A stretch of DNA of 30,991 nucleotides from an uncultured Emergencia sp. GTDB taxonomy: Bacteria > Bacillota > Clostridia > Peptostreptococcales > Anaerovoracaceae. Both the position numbers and the translations under genes were made by a program. Of this stretch, positions 13,874 to 21,933 are shown piece by piece. Location: positions 1-30,991 of the forward strand of contig CALLDR010000103.1 of NCBI GenBank assembly GCA_937997955.1, read 5' to 3'. The notes below the pieces were generated by a model, which saw only the letters and a program-made list of their open reading frames with translations, had not been told where the DNA came from and searched no databases. Each line of letters starts with the position of its first letter. Position 1 is the stretch's first letter.

Positions 13874-14617
13874 CAGATCCTTCACGACCTCACCGGCGAT
13901 GATCAGGCCAGCGACAGACGGGACAAAGGCGTTGCTCCCGGGAACCTGCCGTCTCTGCGTGCACTTTCTCGCCGTTCCCGGCGGACAGATGCAGTGAGTG
14001 CGGCAGCTGATCGCCATATCATCGATAGGCGTCATCGCCGGCTCCTTGGAATATACCACCTTCAGCCCCTTCACGCCCCGCTTCCGCAGCTCCTGGCGCA
14101 TGACCCTGGCCAGAGGGCAAATAGAAGTTTCATAGATGTCAGCCACCTCAAAAGCCGTCGGATCCATTTTGTTGCCGGCGCCCATGCAGCTGATGATCGG
14201 AACGCCCGCCTTCTCAGCCTGCATCACCAGCTCCAGCTTTCCCGTCACGGTATCGATGGCGTCCACGATATAGTCGTACAGCGTGAAGTCGAACTGGTCC
14301 GCCGTCTCCGGCGTATAAAAGGTCTTATACGTCCTCACCTCCGCCTTCGGGTTGATTTCCAAAATCCGGTCCTTTGCCACGTCTACCTTGTATTGGCCCA
14401 CGGTACTGTGAAGGGCAAAAATCTGCCGGTTGATATTGGTCAGGCACACCCGGTCGTCGTCGATCAGGTCCAGAGTGCCGACGCCGCTGCGGGCCAGAGC
14501 CTCCGCGGTATAGCCGCCGACCCCTCCAATACCGAAGATGGCCACTCTGGAGCCATACAGCCTATCCATTCCTTCCTTTCCAAAGAGCAGTTCTGTTCTC
14601 GAAAATTGATTCAACAT
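13829..14617 (-). CDS. tcdA: tRNA threonylcarbamoyladenosine dehydratase (TcdA/CsdL family)
   Basis: The 262-residue protein is an E1/ThiF-like adenylating enzyme that converts t6A37 in ANN-decoding tRNAs to its cyclic form ct6A, using ATP. Visible features: FSRTELLFGKEGMDRLYGSR at the N-terminus, nucleotide-binding GIGGVGGYTAEAL (residues ~29-41), acidic LDLIDDDRVCLTNINRQ, and the conserved C-terminal block CICPPGTARKC with NAFVPSVAGLIIAGEVVK. The last ~12 residues (GDEPKGDGPER) are encoded by a 16-bp tandem repeat and lie outside the conserved fold. The start is nine bases after the stop of larE, whose last codons contain the GGAGGG site; the pair is one operon. Identification is secure at family level. 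Confidence 0.92.
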   Translation of the reverse strand: MLNQFSRTELLFGKEGMDRLYGSRVAIFGIGGVGGYTAEALARSGVGTLDLIDDDRVCLTNINRQIFALHSTVGQYKVDVAKDRILEINPKAEVRTYKTFYTPETADQFDFTLYDYIVDAIDTVTGKLELVMQAEKAGVPIISCMGAGNKMDPTAFEVADIYETSICPLARVMRQELRKRGVKGLKVVYSKEPAMTPIDDMAISCRTHCICPPGTARKCTQRRQVPGSNAFVPSVAGLIIAGEVVKDLGLKGDEPKGDGPER

Positions 14618-14626
14618 ATCCGTATT

Positions 14627-15484
14627 CTAACCCTCCGTCGCTTCGTTTTTCATCGTTTCATTCTTCGTCGCTTCATTCTTTATCGTTTCATTCATGCTTC
14701 CCGTGCGGTAGCCCATCAAATCCAAAGTCACATAGGAAAAGCCCAGTTCCTTCAGTCTGCGGCCGATTAAGGTCCGCTTGTCCTCCTCAAGAACGGCGTG
14801 AAATTCCTCCGGCAGAAGCTCAATCCTGGCGATAGTTCCATGGACGCGTACCCGCACCTGATGAAATCCCAGGTCCAGAAGAAGCTGCTCCGCCTGGTCC
14901 ACCATTCCCAGCTTTTCCTCGCTGATGGTCTCTCCGTAGACAAATCGGGAGGAAAGGCAGGCAAAGGACTGTTTGTTCCAGGTCGGAAGCCCCATCTCCT
15001 TTGACAAAGCCCGGATCTCCTCTTTGTTCAGCCCTGCTTCCCGCAGCGGACTTCTCACGCCCAGCTCCTTTACCGCCATCAGCCCTGGCCGGTAGTCGCC
15101 GTTATCATCTATATTGGAACCCTCGGCTACCGCGTCAAATCCGCGCTCCTCCGCGATCTTCCATATTTTCTCAAAAAGCTCATGCTTGCAGAGATAGCAT
15201 CGGTTCGTCGGGTTCTGCCGGAAGCCTTCGATGTCCAGCTCCTCCGACTGGCAGACCACATGAGCGATTCCCCGTTCCGCGCAAAAGGCCTTCGCTTCCT
15301 TCAACTCCCGTTCAGGAAAGGAGCAGGACGCCGCGGTCACCGCGATCACCCCGTCCCCCAGGACCTGATGCGCTGTTTCCAGCAAAAAAGTGGAGTCCAC
15401 GCCGCCGGAAAAGGCGATTGCCACCCTTCCCAGCTGAAGAAGACTCCGCTGTAAATTCTCGAATTTTTCCTGTATTTGCTCCAT
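14627..15484 (-). CDS. larE: LarE-type ATP-dependent sacrificial sulfur transferase
   Basis: The 285-residue protein belongs to the PP-loop LarE family, which makes the pincer nickel cofactor of lactate racemase by sulfurating the pyridinium precursor. The PP-loop SGGVDS is at residues 26-31. Cys176 (FACLSSRFVYGE) sits at the position of the sacrificial cysteine of Lactobacillus plantarum LarE. An extra CYLC pair (C96, C99) gives the three-cysteine pattern reported for [4Fe-4S] LarE proteins that reuse external sulfide. The tail (residues ~264-285) is a low-complexity NETIKNEATKNETMKNEATE repeat. ATG 15484 has AGAGGG 9 bases upstream; the longer ATG at 15550 does not. No larA, larB or larC is in the window, so the acceptor is uncertain. 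Confidence 0.88.
   Translation of the reverse strand: MEQIQEKFENLQRSLLQLGRVAIAFSGGVDSTFLLETAHQVLGDGVIAVTAASCSFPERELKEAKAFCAERGIAHVVCQSEELDIEGFRQNPTNRCYLCKHELFEKIWKIAEERGFDAVAEGSNIDDNGDYRPGLMAVKELGVRSPLREAGLNKEEIRALSKEMGLPTWNKQSFACLSSRFVYGETISEEKLGMVDQAEQLLLDLGFHQVRVRVHGTIARIELLPEEFHAVLEEDKRTLIGRRLKELGFSYVTLDLMGYRTGSMNETIKNEATKNETMKNEATEG
14638..14697. repeat. Four-copy 15-bp tandem repeat in the 3' end of larE
   Basis: Units TCGYTTCRTTYTTYR start at 14638, 14653, 14668 and 14683. They are in frame and encode alternating KNEAT/MKNET pentapeptides. Copy number change would lengthen or shorten the LarE tail without shifting frame. Confidence 0.75.
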
Positions 15485-15582
15485 CTGTATCGACCCTCTT
15501 TCATGAGGGCAAAAGGACGCGTCAGCAGCTCGCATCACTTCGCCCTGCAAATTTATATTTTTCCCATCTGATTAATATGTTT

Positions 15583-15611
15583 ATTCTAGCAAGAAATCCG
15601 CCTCCTGTCAA
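15583..15611 (-). promoter_or_regulatory. Strong sigma-A promoter of larE-tcdA
   Basis: Consensus TTGACA (15611-15606), 17-bp spacer, TAGAAT (15588-15583) on the minus strand. The leader to ATG 15484 is about 90 bases, with no obvious riboswitch fold seen. Confidence 0.7.
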
Positions 15612-15714
15612 TTCACTTTGTCAATTTGATCAGAGCCTGCGCGTGAGAACCAGTTCCTACCGGGAAGAGCTTCACATCTCACGAAGCTATGCCTGGCTTC
15701 GTCCTTCCGCGCCC

Positions 15715-15744
15715 TTGACAACCTGCCCGTTCACAGGATATACT
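15715..15744 (+). promoter_or_regulatory. Sigma-A promoter of the asparaginase gene
   Basis: Consensus TTGACA (15715-15720), 18-bp spacer, TATACT (15739-15744), about 37 bases before the start codon. A 7-bp hairpin (ACGAAGC/GCTTCGT, about 15681-15702) lies just upstream of the -35 box. The rest of the 15485-15787 spacer holds the divergent larE promoter. Confidence 0.65.
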
Positions 15745-15787
15745 TACAGAGTGAAATTCCCAGAAGACTTGCGTTTCGGAGGTATCT

Positions 15788-16801
15788 ATGAAGAAAAAAA
15801 TCTGCATTTTATATACTGGCGGCACCATCGGCATGGTGCCCACCGAAAAGGGCTATGCCCCGAAAAAAGGCTATTTCTACGACCGGCTCCGCGCCATCGA
15901 GGATCTGAACGAGCCCGATATGCCCGCATGGGACATGATCGAGTTCGATCCCCTGCTGGACTCCTCCAACATCGCCGTAGACCAGTGGAACCAGATCGGC
16001 CGCGCTATCCGCGACAACTACGAAAGCTACGACGGTTTTGTCGTCCTCCACGGCACTGACACCATGGCCTACACCGCGTCAGCCCTCTCCTTCATGCTGG
16101 AAGGTCTGGCCAAACCCGTCATTTTGACCGGCTCCCAGATTCCCCTTTGCCAGCTCCGCTCCGACGCGCGGGACAACCTGATCACCTCCGTCCTCATCGC
16201 GGGCCAAAGCGTCGTCCGCGAGGTCTGCCTGTACTTCGGCGGCAGGCTGATCCGGGGCAACCGGGCCGTCAAAGCCTCCGCGGACGGCCTCATCGCCTTT
16301 GATTCCCCAAACTTTCATCCTTTGGCTGAGGCCGGCATCGATATCCACTACAACACCGACGCTCTGCTGGTTCCATCAAAGGGTGTCCGTCTGAACCTGG
16401 TCCAGTTCCGTCAGACCTCCATCGGCGTGCTGAAGGTTTTCCCCGGTATTCAGTTCAGTCTCTTTGAGTCCATCATGACCGAGAGCCTGAAGGGCATCGT
16501 CCTGGAGACCTTTGGAGCGGGCAACATTCCAAGCTACGACGACGCCCTGCTCCCGATCATAAAGAAGGCCTTTGATCACGGCACCATCGTCACCGTCTGC
16601 TCCCAGTGTCCCAGCGGCACCGTCAAGCTGGGCGCCTATCAGACCAGCGCGGCCCTGACCGGCGCAGGAGCGGTCAGCGGTTACAACATGACCACCGAGG
16701 CCGCCGTCGCCAAGCTGTACTACCTGTTCAGCCTGGGCCTGGACCGGGACGCCATCAAAGAAAAGATGGAAGAAAACCTCCGCGGTGAATTGACAAAATA
16801 G
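15788..16801 (+). CDS. ansA: Cytoplasmic (type I) L-asparaginase
   Basis: The 337-residue protein hydrolyses L-asparagine to aspartate and ammonia. Both catalytic blocks of the family are present: TGGTIG (residues 10-15, nucleophile Thr13) and HGTDTMAYTASAL (residues 88-100, with Thr90-Asp91). TGSQIP and RSDARDN motifs follow. There is no signal peptide, and the length equals the cytoplasmic type I enzymes (about 338 in Escherichia coli AnsA) rather than the periplasmic type II. GGAGG lies 5 bases before the ATG. It has its own promoter and a terminator shared with the convergent MATE gene, so it is monocistronic. Some family members also deaminate glutamine; that cannot be told here. Confidence 0.92.
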   Translation: MKKKICILYTGGTIGMVPTEKGYAPKKGYFYDRLRAIEDLNEPDMPAWDMIEFDPLLDSSNIAVDQWNQIGRAIRDNYESYDGFVVLHGTDTMAYTASALSFMLEGLAKPVILTGSQIPLCQLRSDARDNLITSVLIAGQSVVREVCLYFGGRLIRGNRAVKASADGLIAFDSPNFHPLAEAGIDIHYNTDALLVPSKGVRLNLVQFRQTSIGVLKVFPGIQFSLFESIMTESLKGIVLETFGAGNIPSYDDALLPIIKKAFDHGTIVTVCSQCPSGTVKLGAYQTSAALTGAGAVSGYNMTTEAAVAKLYYLFSLGLDRDAIKEKMEENLRGELTK

Positions 16802-16806
16802 TTGAC

Positions 16807-16858
16807 AAAAGGCATTGAAAAGACGCTTTGCAACGAAGCTCTTCTTCAATGCCTTTTT
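16807..16858. terminator. Bidirectional terminator between ansA and the MATE gene
   Basis: Thirteen-bp arms AAAAGGCATTGAA and TTCAATGCCTTTT, extended inward by AAGA/TCTT, end in a run of T on the plus strand and the matching A run on the other side. It lies between convergent stops at 16801 and 16872. Confidence 0.85.
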
Positions 16859-16871
16859 CATATCACAAAGT

Positions 16872-18230
16872 TTACCGCACGTATTTCTGCAGCCATCGGT
16901 CCCCGCGATAGCGGATGACGAAGATGACAATCCTGCCGATCCAGTCCACGAACATCGCGAGCCATACGCCCAGGAGCCCCAGGCCCACATATTTCGAGAG
17001 CCACACGCCGGTGCAGATGCGGAAGATCCACATGGACGCCACCGCGACGATCATGACAAAGGCAGTATCCCCCGCGGCCTTCAGGGCCTGGGGCAACGTG
17101 AAGGACAGCGGCCACAGCAGCACACCCAGGCCGCCGTGAAGCCAGAGAACGATCTTTGCCAGGTGCGAGGCTTCGTCGGAGACATTGTACAGCCGGAGAA
17201 TCAGCGGCAGCGCCAAAACAATGAGGATGTTCAGCACCAGCATGGAGATATATGCCCATTTCATCAGCTTTTTGGTATACGCCCGCGCCCCTTGAAAATC
17301 CCTGGCGCCGACGCACTGGCTGACCACCGTGATCATGCCCACACCGATGGCCTGCGCCGGCAGGATCTGAAAGGTTGCGACGGAATTGCCGATGGCGTTG
17401 GCCGCAATCGACGCCGTTCCGAAGGAGGACACCACGCTGAGCAGCAGGATCTTGCCCAGATGGAACAGGCTGTTCTCCACACCGCTGGGAACGCCCACCT
17501 TCAAGATGTTTTTCACCGTGCGCCAGTCCAGCCGCAGAGAAAAAGGCCTGCTGAGATGCAGGACATATTTTTCACTGCGCAGCAGCCACAGGACTGCTCC
17601 CGCGCCCAAAATCCTGGACGCCAGCGTCGGAATCGCCACGCCTTCCACGCCCATATGAAAAGCGAAGATCAGAACCGCGTTGCCGCCTACGTTAAGCAGA
17701 TTCATCACGATGGAAATCCGCATGGACACAGAGGAATTTCCCATGACACGAAAGACCGCGGCTCCCGCGTTGTACAGCGCGATAAAAGGAATGGACGCTT
17801 CCACGATGATGAAATAGGTGTCGGCATAAGCCATGACGTCCGCCTCGATATTGCCGAAAAGGCCGTGGAGGATCAGACCTTTTGCCAGATACAGTGCCGC
17901 TGTTATGACCGCCGCCAGGGCCGCGATGAAGATCAAAAGCTGTCTGGCGGACGCATTGGCCCGGTCCAGATCCCTGCATCCGATATACTGTCCGCACACC
18001 ACCGCCCCGCCTGTTGCCAGGGCCGCAAACCCAAAGAATACCAGCGTGTTGACAGAGTCCACCAGAGATACCGCGGACACCGCCGCCTCTCCCACGCTGG
18101 CCACCATGATAGAATCCGCCAGGCCCACCGTAATAGCCAGAAACTGCTCGATGATCAAAGGCAGAATCAGCCGGTAAAGCTGCCGGTTGCTGAAGCTTAC
18201 ACTATTTCTTTGTTCTTCTATTTCGTTCAA
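16872..18230 (-). CDS. MATE family multidrug/Na+ (or H+)-coupled efflux transporter
   Basis: The ~452-residue polytopic membrane protein has about twelve hydrophobic segments in two related halves, as in NorM/DinF-type MATE exporters. Typical segments are LPLIIEQFLAITVGLADSIM at the start and VGMITVVSQCVGARDFQGA at the beginning of the second half. The substrate cannot be predicted. I favour a TTG start at 18230: AGGAG lies 10 bases upstream, whereas the GTG at 18239 would touch that binding site. It is monocistronic, convergent with ansA and separated from the upstream tRNA by a terminator. A TAGAAT -10-like box lies about 25 bp upstream, but the -35 is unclear. Confidence 0.9.
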   Translation of the reverse strand: MNEIEEQRNSVSFSNRQLYRLILPLIIEQFLAITVGLADSIMVASVGEAAVSAVSLVDSVNTLVFFGFAALATGGAVVCGQYIGCRDLDRANASARQLLIFIAALAAVITAALYLAKGLILHGLFGNIEADVMAYADTYFIIVEASIPFIALYNAGAAVFRVMGNSSVSMRISIVMNLLNVGGNAVLIFAFHMGVEGVAIPTLASRILGAGAVLWLLRSEKYVLHLSRPFSLRLDWRTVKNILKVGVPSGVENSLFHLGKILLLSVVSSFGTASIAANAIGNSVATFQILPAQAIGVGMITVVSQCVGARDFQGARAYTKKLMKWAYISMLVLNILIVLALPLILRLYNVSDEASHLAKIVLWLHGGLGVLLWPLSFTLPQALKAAGDTAFVMIVAVASMWIFRICTGVWLSKYVGLGLLGVWLAMFVDWIGRIVIFVIRYRGDRWLQKYVR

Positions 18231-18391
18231 TCTTATCACGCTCCTACAGTACTATTCTATCACAAATGTCAAGAATCAAGCGCGTATGAATCAATCCCGC
18301 GTATAGGGTGTTGAGCCCATGCAAAAAGCCATTACACACTTACAAATGTTAGTCAAATCCTGTCTCATATCCTCCAAAGCAATCTGCTGTC

Positions 18392-18441
18392 AAAAAAAGC
18401 AAAACGCTGTAACTGTCTAAATTCAACAATTACAGCGTTTT
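18392..18441 (-). terminator. Rho-independent terminator after tRNA-Thr
   Basis: AAAACGCTGTAA and TTACAGCGTTTT form a perfect 12-bp stem (18401-18441), followed on the minus strand by GC and seven T residues. It ends the ppaX-addB-tRNA transcription unit. The remaining spacer up to 18231 shows no gene. Confidence 0.88.
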
Positions 18442-18446
18442 ATTTA

Positions 18447-18522
18447 TGGAGCTCCCTGCCGGACTCGAACCGGCGACCTGCGCGTTACGAATGCGCTGCT
18501 CTACCAACTGAGCCAAGGAAGC
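18447..18522 (-). tRNA. tRNA-Thr (anticodon CGU)
   Basis: A complete 76-nt cloverleaf is read on the minus strand. The acceptor is GCTTCCT/AGGGAGC with one T-G pair. The D arm is GCTC-AGTTGGTA-GAGC and the anticodon loop TTCGTAA. The T arm is GCCGG-TTCGAGT-CCGGC, with encoded CCA. Anticodon CGU reads ACG threonine codons. The last anticodon-stem pair is A31-C39, a mismatch where A-U is usual. It starts 47 bp after the addB stop with no promoter seen, so it is probably processed from that message. Confidence 0.95.
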
Positions 18523-18569
18523 GCGCTTCGCAGATGAGCGGCGCTTGGCACGCCCACCCACGAAATAAA

Positions 18570-21500
18570 CTATTTAATGATTTCAAAGTTACAGCCAGGA
18601 AAGTCCAGATCAAATCTGCAGATCCCCTTGTACTGGCAATAGGTACACGGAGATTCCCGTTCGGTCTTCTTCGGCGTGATGGCGATTCTGCCCTCTGCCA
18701 GCTGTCCGCACAGCTTCCGGATCTGCCGGTCCACATCTGTCTGCAGAGCGTCGAATTCCTCATCGCTGAGCAGGAATCCGTCTGAGGTTGCCTTGATCCC
18801 TTCCTTGCCGCTGCGCAGCGGAACGATATCGGAATAACCGTCAAACTCTCCGGCAATACTGTCGATAACCTGACCATCATCTACCATTATACCATTTAAT
18901 CGGAAAAATTTCCTCATTTCTTTTGAAATTTTTTCGGAAATTTTTTCTCTGTCCGCACCTGTCAGGTCTACACGGTGATCGTCGATCAGAAAGTAGAACA
19001 CTCCTGCCGGACGGCGGATATTTTCCTGCGCTGCCTTTAAGTATAACATAAGTTGAAGCCGATATCCACCCCTAGCTTCACAAATTTTAAAATTTTCTTT
19101 TCCGGTCTTGTAGTCTATGATCTTCACCCGGTCGTCTTCCAGCAGATCCAGCCGGTCGATCTTGCCTTCCACGTACACCTTTTCGCCGCTTTGCAGCTCC
19201 ACCTCCACGGCAGGTATCTCTCTGCCCCGGCCGAAGGACTCCTCGTAGCGGCTCTCTTTGATGTGTCCGGCTCTGACCTGCTCCACCAGCGCCCAGCAGA
19301 CGTGAAAGCAGGTGTCCTCAATGCGCTGGATCTTGTACTGCTCCTCGCTGCCGAAGGAAAAGACGCCCTCCCGGTAGACCGCTGCCTCCGCTTTCGCCGT
19401 TTCCGCGACAAATGCCCGGCACTCCGCCTCTGTCACCGTATCCCAGGCGTTTTCCTCCGCCAGCTTTCGTGAAACCGCCATGAGGCATCGATGGTAGATA
19501 TCGCCGATTTCCCGGCCCGCCGCCTCAAAGACGCGCCGTTCTTCCGGCCGCAGGCCGTAGGCCACAAAGTGAGCAAAGGGACAGCGAGAAAACCGTTCCA
19601 GCCGGGACGGGCTCAAAGACAGGGCCGTCTGCCCTTCCTTTTTATACAGCAGCTCCGCCAGCTCCCGGGGCAGATCCTTCTGCTCGTTGGTGAATTCCAG
19701 CCCTCCGGCCGCCCTCTTCAGGCTCTCCCAGTCATTTTTCCGATACCAGTCGATGACCGTCCGCCATCCTCCGTCGATCTTTTCGCCCTTTCTGCCCCGC
19801 TGCAGCGCCTGGGTCAGATGGCGCAGAGCGTTGATCCTGCCAATGGCCAGCCCCCGGATATCCCCCCGGTTGACAACATCAGGCTCGACGGCCAGCTCAG
19901 GAAAAATGGCCCGAAGGGTATCCACGATCTCCGACGGACGGCTCTCCTTCCCGTCACTGTCGCTGGCGGCATAGCTGATCCACAGATAGTCAGACGCCTT
20001 GGACAGATTTCGATAGATCGCCAGCTTTTCTTCCAGGCTGCGAATGTGATCCACCTTGCAGAGGGTCGTGCCCTCTTCCGCCAGAAATTCCAGCTCCTCC
20101 ACGGAAAACAGCCCTTCGTCAGCCGCCGCCGCGGGCAGCAGCCCTTCGTTGGCGCCCAGGACCACCACCGCCTTGACCGGGCCGCTTCTGGTACGCTGCA
20201 TGGTACCCATGAGGATATCGTCAGAGGTGGGCGGCAGCACGCCTACTTCCAGCTGGGACAGGCCGGTAACCAGGAGCTCGGTAAATTCCTTTCCATCAAA
20301 GGGCTCTTCGCCCATCAGCTCCGCCATCTGATCCAGCAGACCTACCAGCTTGCCCCAGATCTGCGCTGTCTCCTCTGCCAGATCCAGCAGCCCCTGGGCC
20401 TCCTGCTTTGCCGCCAGCTCTGTGACCGCCTGACCCAGTCCCGCGTCCTCTATGAGAAAATCGTAATAGCTTTCGATGAACGCTCCCGTGGTCTCGGAAG
20501 ACCTGCAGACCTCCTCAAAGGCTGTAAACAGCTCCATGGCCCGGCGACGCAGGTTCTCCACGGCTTCCAGCCCGTCGTCCCCGTATTCCGTCTGCCCCCG
20601 GACAAAGGGCTTCTTCCACATGGAGCCTTTGACCCGGTACTTGATGGCGTAGTTCTCCAGGATCTCGATTTCATTGTCGCTCAGCGAGGAAAATCCTGTT
20701 TTCAGCGTTTTGAACACGTCCTGGGTCCTGTACCTTCCTGTTACGGTCTCCAGCAGCGCCACAGCAAAGATGGCGATCGGGGAGTGCATGACGGTCCGCG
20801 TCCTGTCATCAAAGACGCCGATGCCGTACTCTTCGAAGACCCTTTTGATTGCGGAGCCGCGCACATTCTGATCGTTGCAGATGACAACGATATCCCGGTA
20901 CCGCATACCCTTGTCTCTCAGCAGCCGCAGGATAAAAGCGGCCGCGGACTCTGCTTCGTGATAGATATTGGCCGCCTGGCACAGGACGATGCCGCCGCCG
21001 CTGTCTTTTCCCTTCCTGCAATCCGACGCGGGCCTGCGGCCCACGGCGTACAGCTCTCTCTCCAAAGCCGCAAACGCCGCAGAGTGCTTCTCCGCCGGAT
21101 ACGTCTCGGCGGACACCCTTTGCTCACGGCACGCCACGCCAAAGAGCTCTGCCTGCCGCGCCAGCGCCGACTTGACCATGCCGGTCAACTGGAAGATCTC
21201 CTCGTCCCGGCAGTTCTGGTCGTATGTCAGGAAGACGTTCAGCTCCCCGGCCACGGCCATGAGGTGGCCCAGCACGTCCAGGGCCTTCGGGGCGAAGCTG
21301 TCGAAGCCGTAGACCCAGATGCGGCTGCCGGAAAGCTGGTCCGACGTCTCTATTCTGGCGGTGTAAAGGTCGATCAGGTCCTCGGAGTCAGTGTATTTGC
21401 CCTGGATGCGCCGCTGATACTCGCAGAAGATCACCTGCAGATCGGTCAGTTTTTTGGTTAGCAGGCTGTTTTCGGGCAGGCTGCCGGTCAGGGAGGACAG

Positions 21501-21908
21501 CTGCTCCGGCGATACGTTGTACTGTTTCATTTCGGAGATGAAGTTATTGGTCATCTCGATGAAGGAATTTTTACGCCGGCTGCCGGCAAAGACCTGCAGC
21601 TCTTTTTCTTTGTCGCGCAGAACCTGGGCCAGCAAGATGTGCCGGCCGTACTTGTCGATGAAGGTGTTTCGGCTGCCGCCCTGCTCCGCCAGGAGACGGC
21701 TGCCCAGGCGGGACATGCTAATGACCTCCACGTCCATGAGGCCGCGGACGCCGAGAAGCCGGAAGGCCTGCTTTTCTCCTTCCAGGGTATACTGATCCGG
21801 CACGATGACAAAGGTTCTCCTGGGCCGCACCTTTGACGCCGCCTGAATCTGGTCGTATATGAACTTTTCCTTGTCTACGTTTTCTCTGCCGTAAAAGATA
21901 TGAACCAT
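18570..21908 (-). CDS. addB: AddB, ATP-dependent helicase/nuclease subunit B (Walker A absent)
   Basis: The 1112-residue protein is the AddB subunit of the AddAB recombination enzyme, which resects double-strand breaks up to a regulatory Chi sequence. Family features: TFVIVPDQYTLEGEKQAF near residue 35, and the C-terminal RecB-like nuclease core VEGKIDRLDLL...IIDYKTGKEN near residue 930. The [4Fe-4S] cysteines are C776 (SRCPF) and C1088/C1091/C1097 (CTYC-x5-C). The N-terminal P-loop, normally like GRSGSGKT, is here GRENVDKEK, so the ATP-binding lysine/threonine pattern is lost. AddB's motor does not drive translocation in Bacillus AddAB, so the complex could still work. addA, normally adjacent, is absent here. 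GGAG precedes ATG 21908; the gene follows ppaX by 25 bp. Confidence 0.92.
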   Translation of the reverse strand: MVHIFYGRENVDKEKFIYDQIQAASKVRPRRTFVIVPDQYTLEGEKQAFRLLGVRGLMDVEVISMSRLGSRLLAEQGGSRNTFIDKYGRHILLAQVLRDKEKELQVFAGSRRKNSFIEMTNNFISEMKQYNVSPEQLSSLTGSLPENSLLTKKLTDLQVIFCEYQRRIQGKYTDSEDLIDLYTARIETSDQLSGSRIWVYGFDSFAPKALDVLGHLMAVAGELNVFLTYDQNCRDEEIFQLTGMVKSALARQAELFGVACREQRVSAETYPAEKHSAAFAALERELYAVGRRPASDCRKGKDSGGGIVLCQAANIYHEAESAAAFILRLLRDKGMRYRDIVVICNDQNVRGSAIKRVFEEYGIGVFDDRTRTVMHSPIAIFAVALLETVTGRYRTQDVFKTLKTGFSSLSDNEIEILENYAIKYRVKGSMWKKPFVRGQTEYGDDGLEAVENLRRRAMELFTAFEEVCRSSETTGAFIESYYDFLIEDAGLGQAVTELAAKQEAQGLLDLAEETAQIWGKLVGLLDQMAELMGEEPFDGKEFTELLVTGLSQLEVGVLPPTSDDILMGTMQRTRSGPVKAVVVLGANEGLLPAAAADEGLFSVEELEFLAEEGTTLCKVDHIRSLEEKLAIYRNLSKASDYLWISYAASDSDGKESRPSEIVDTLRAIFPELAVEPDVVNRGDIRGLAIGRINALRHLTQALQRGRKGEKIDGGWRTVIDWYRKNDWESLKRAAGGLEFTNEQKDLPRELAELLYKKEGQTALSLSPSRLERFSRCPFAHFVAYGLRPEERRVFEAAGREIGDIYHRCLMAVSRKLAEENAWDTVTEAECRAFVAETAKAEAAVYREGVFSFGSEEQYKIQRIEDTCFHVCWALVEQVRAGHIKESRYEESFGRGREIPAVEVELQSGEKVYVEGKIDRLDLLEDDRVKIIDYKTGKENFKICEARGGYRLQLMLYLKAAQENIRRPAGVFYFLIDDHRVDLTGADREKISEKISKEMRKFFRLNGIMVDDGQVIDSIAGEFDGYSDIVPLRSGKEGIKATSDGFLLSDEEFDALQTDVDRQIRKLCGQLAEGRIAITPKKTERESPCTYCQYKGICRFDLDFPGCNFEIIK

Positions 21909-21933
21909 AGTTTTCTCTCCGCTCCGCGCGGCC

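Noticed and set aside
13794..14697. CRISPR array
   Set aside because: The repeats are contiguous 15-16 bp tandem units without spacers and no cas genes are nearby; they are minisatellites within gene ends.
13553..14770. A 405-codon plus-strand open frame opposite tcdA
   Set aside because: It starts inside the XRE gene, crosses a strong terminator and is antisense to the clearly conserved tcdA.
16815..18314. A 499-codon plus-strand open frame opposite the MATE gene
   Set aside because: Its composition (rich in His, Gln, Arg, Asp) is typical of an antisense shadow, and it starts inside the terminator hairpin.
19491..21461. A 656-codon plus-strand open frame opposite addB
   Set aside because: It is the antisense shadow of a GC-rich real gene: no ribosome binding site, no recognisable domain, and addB on the other strand is unambiguous.
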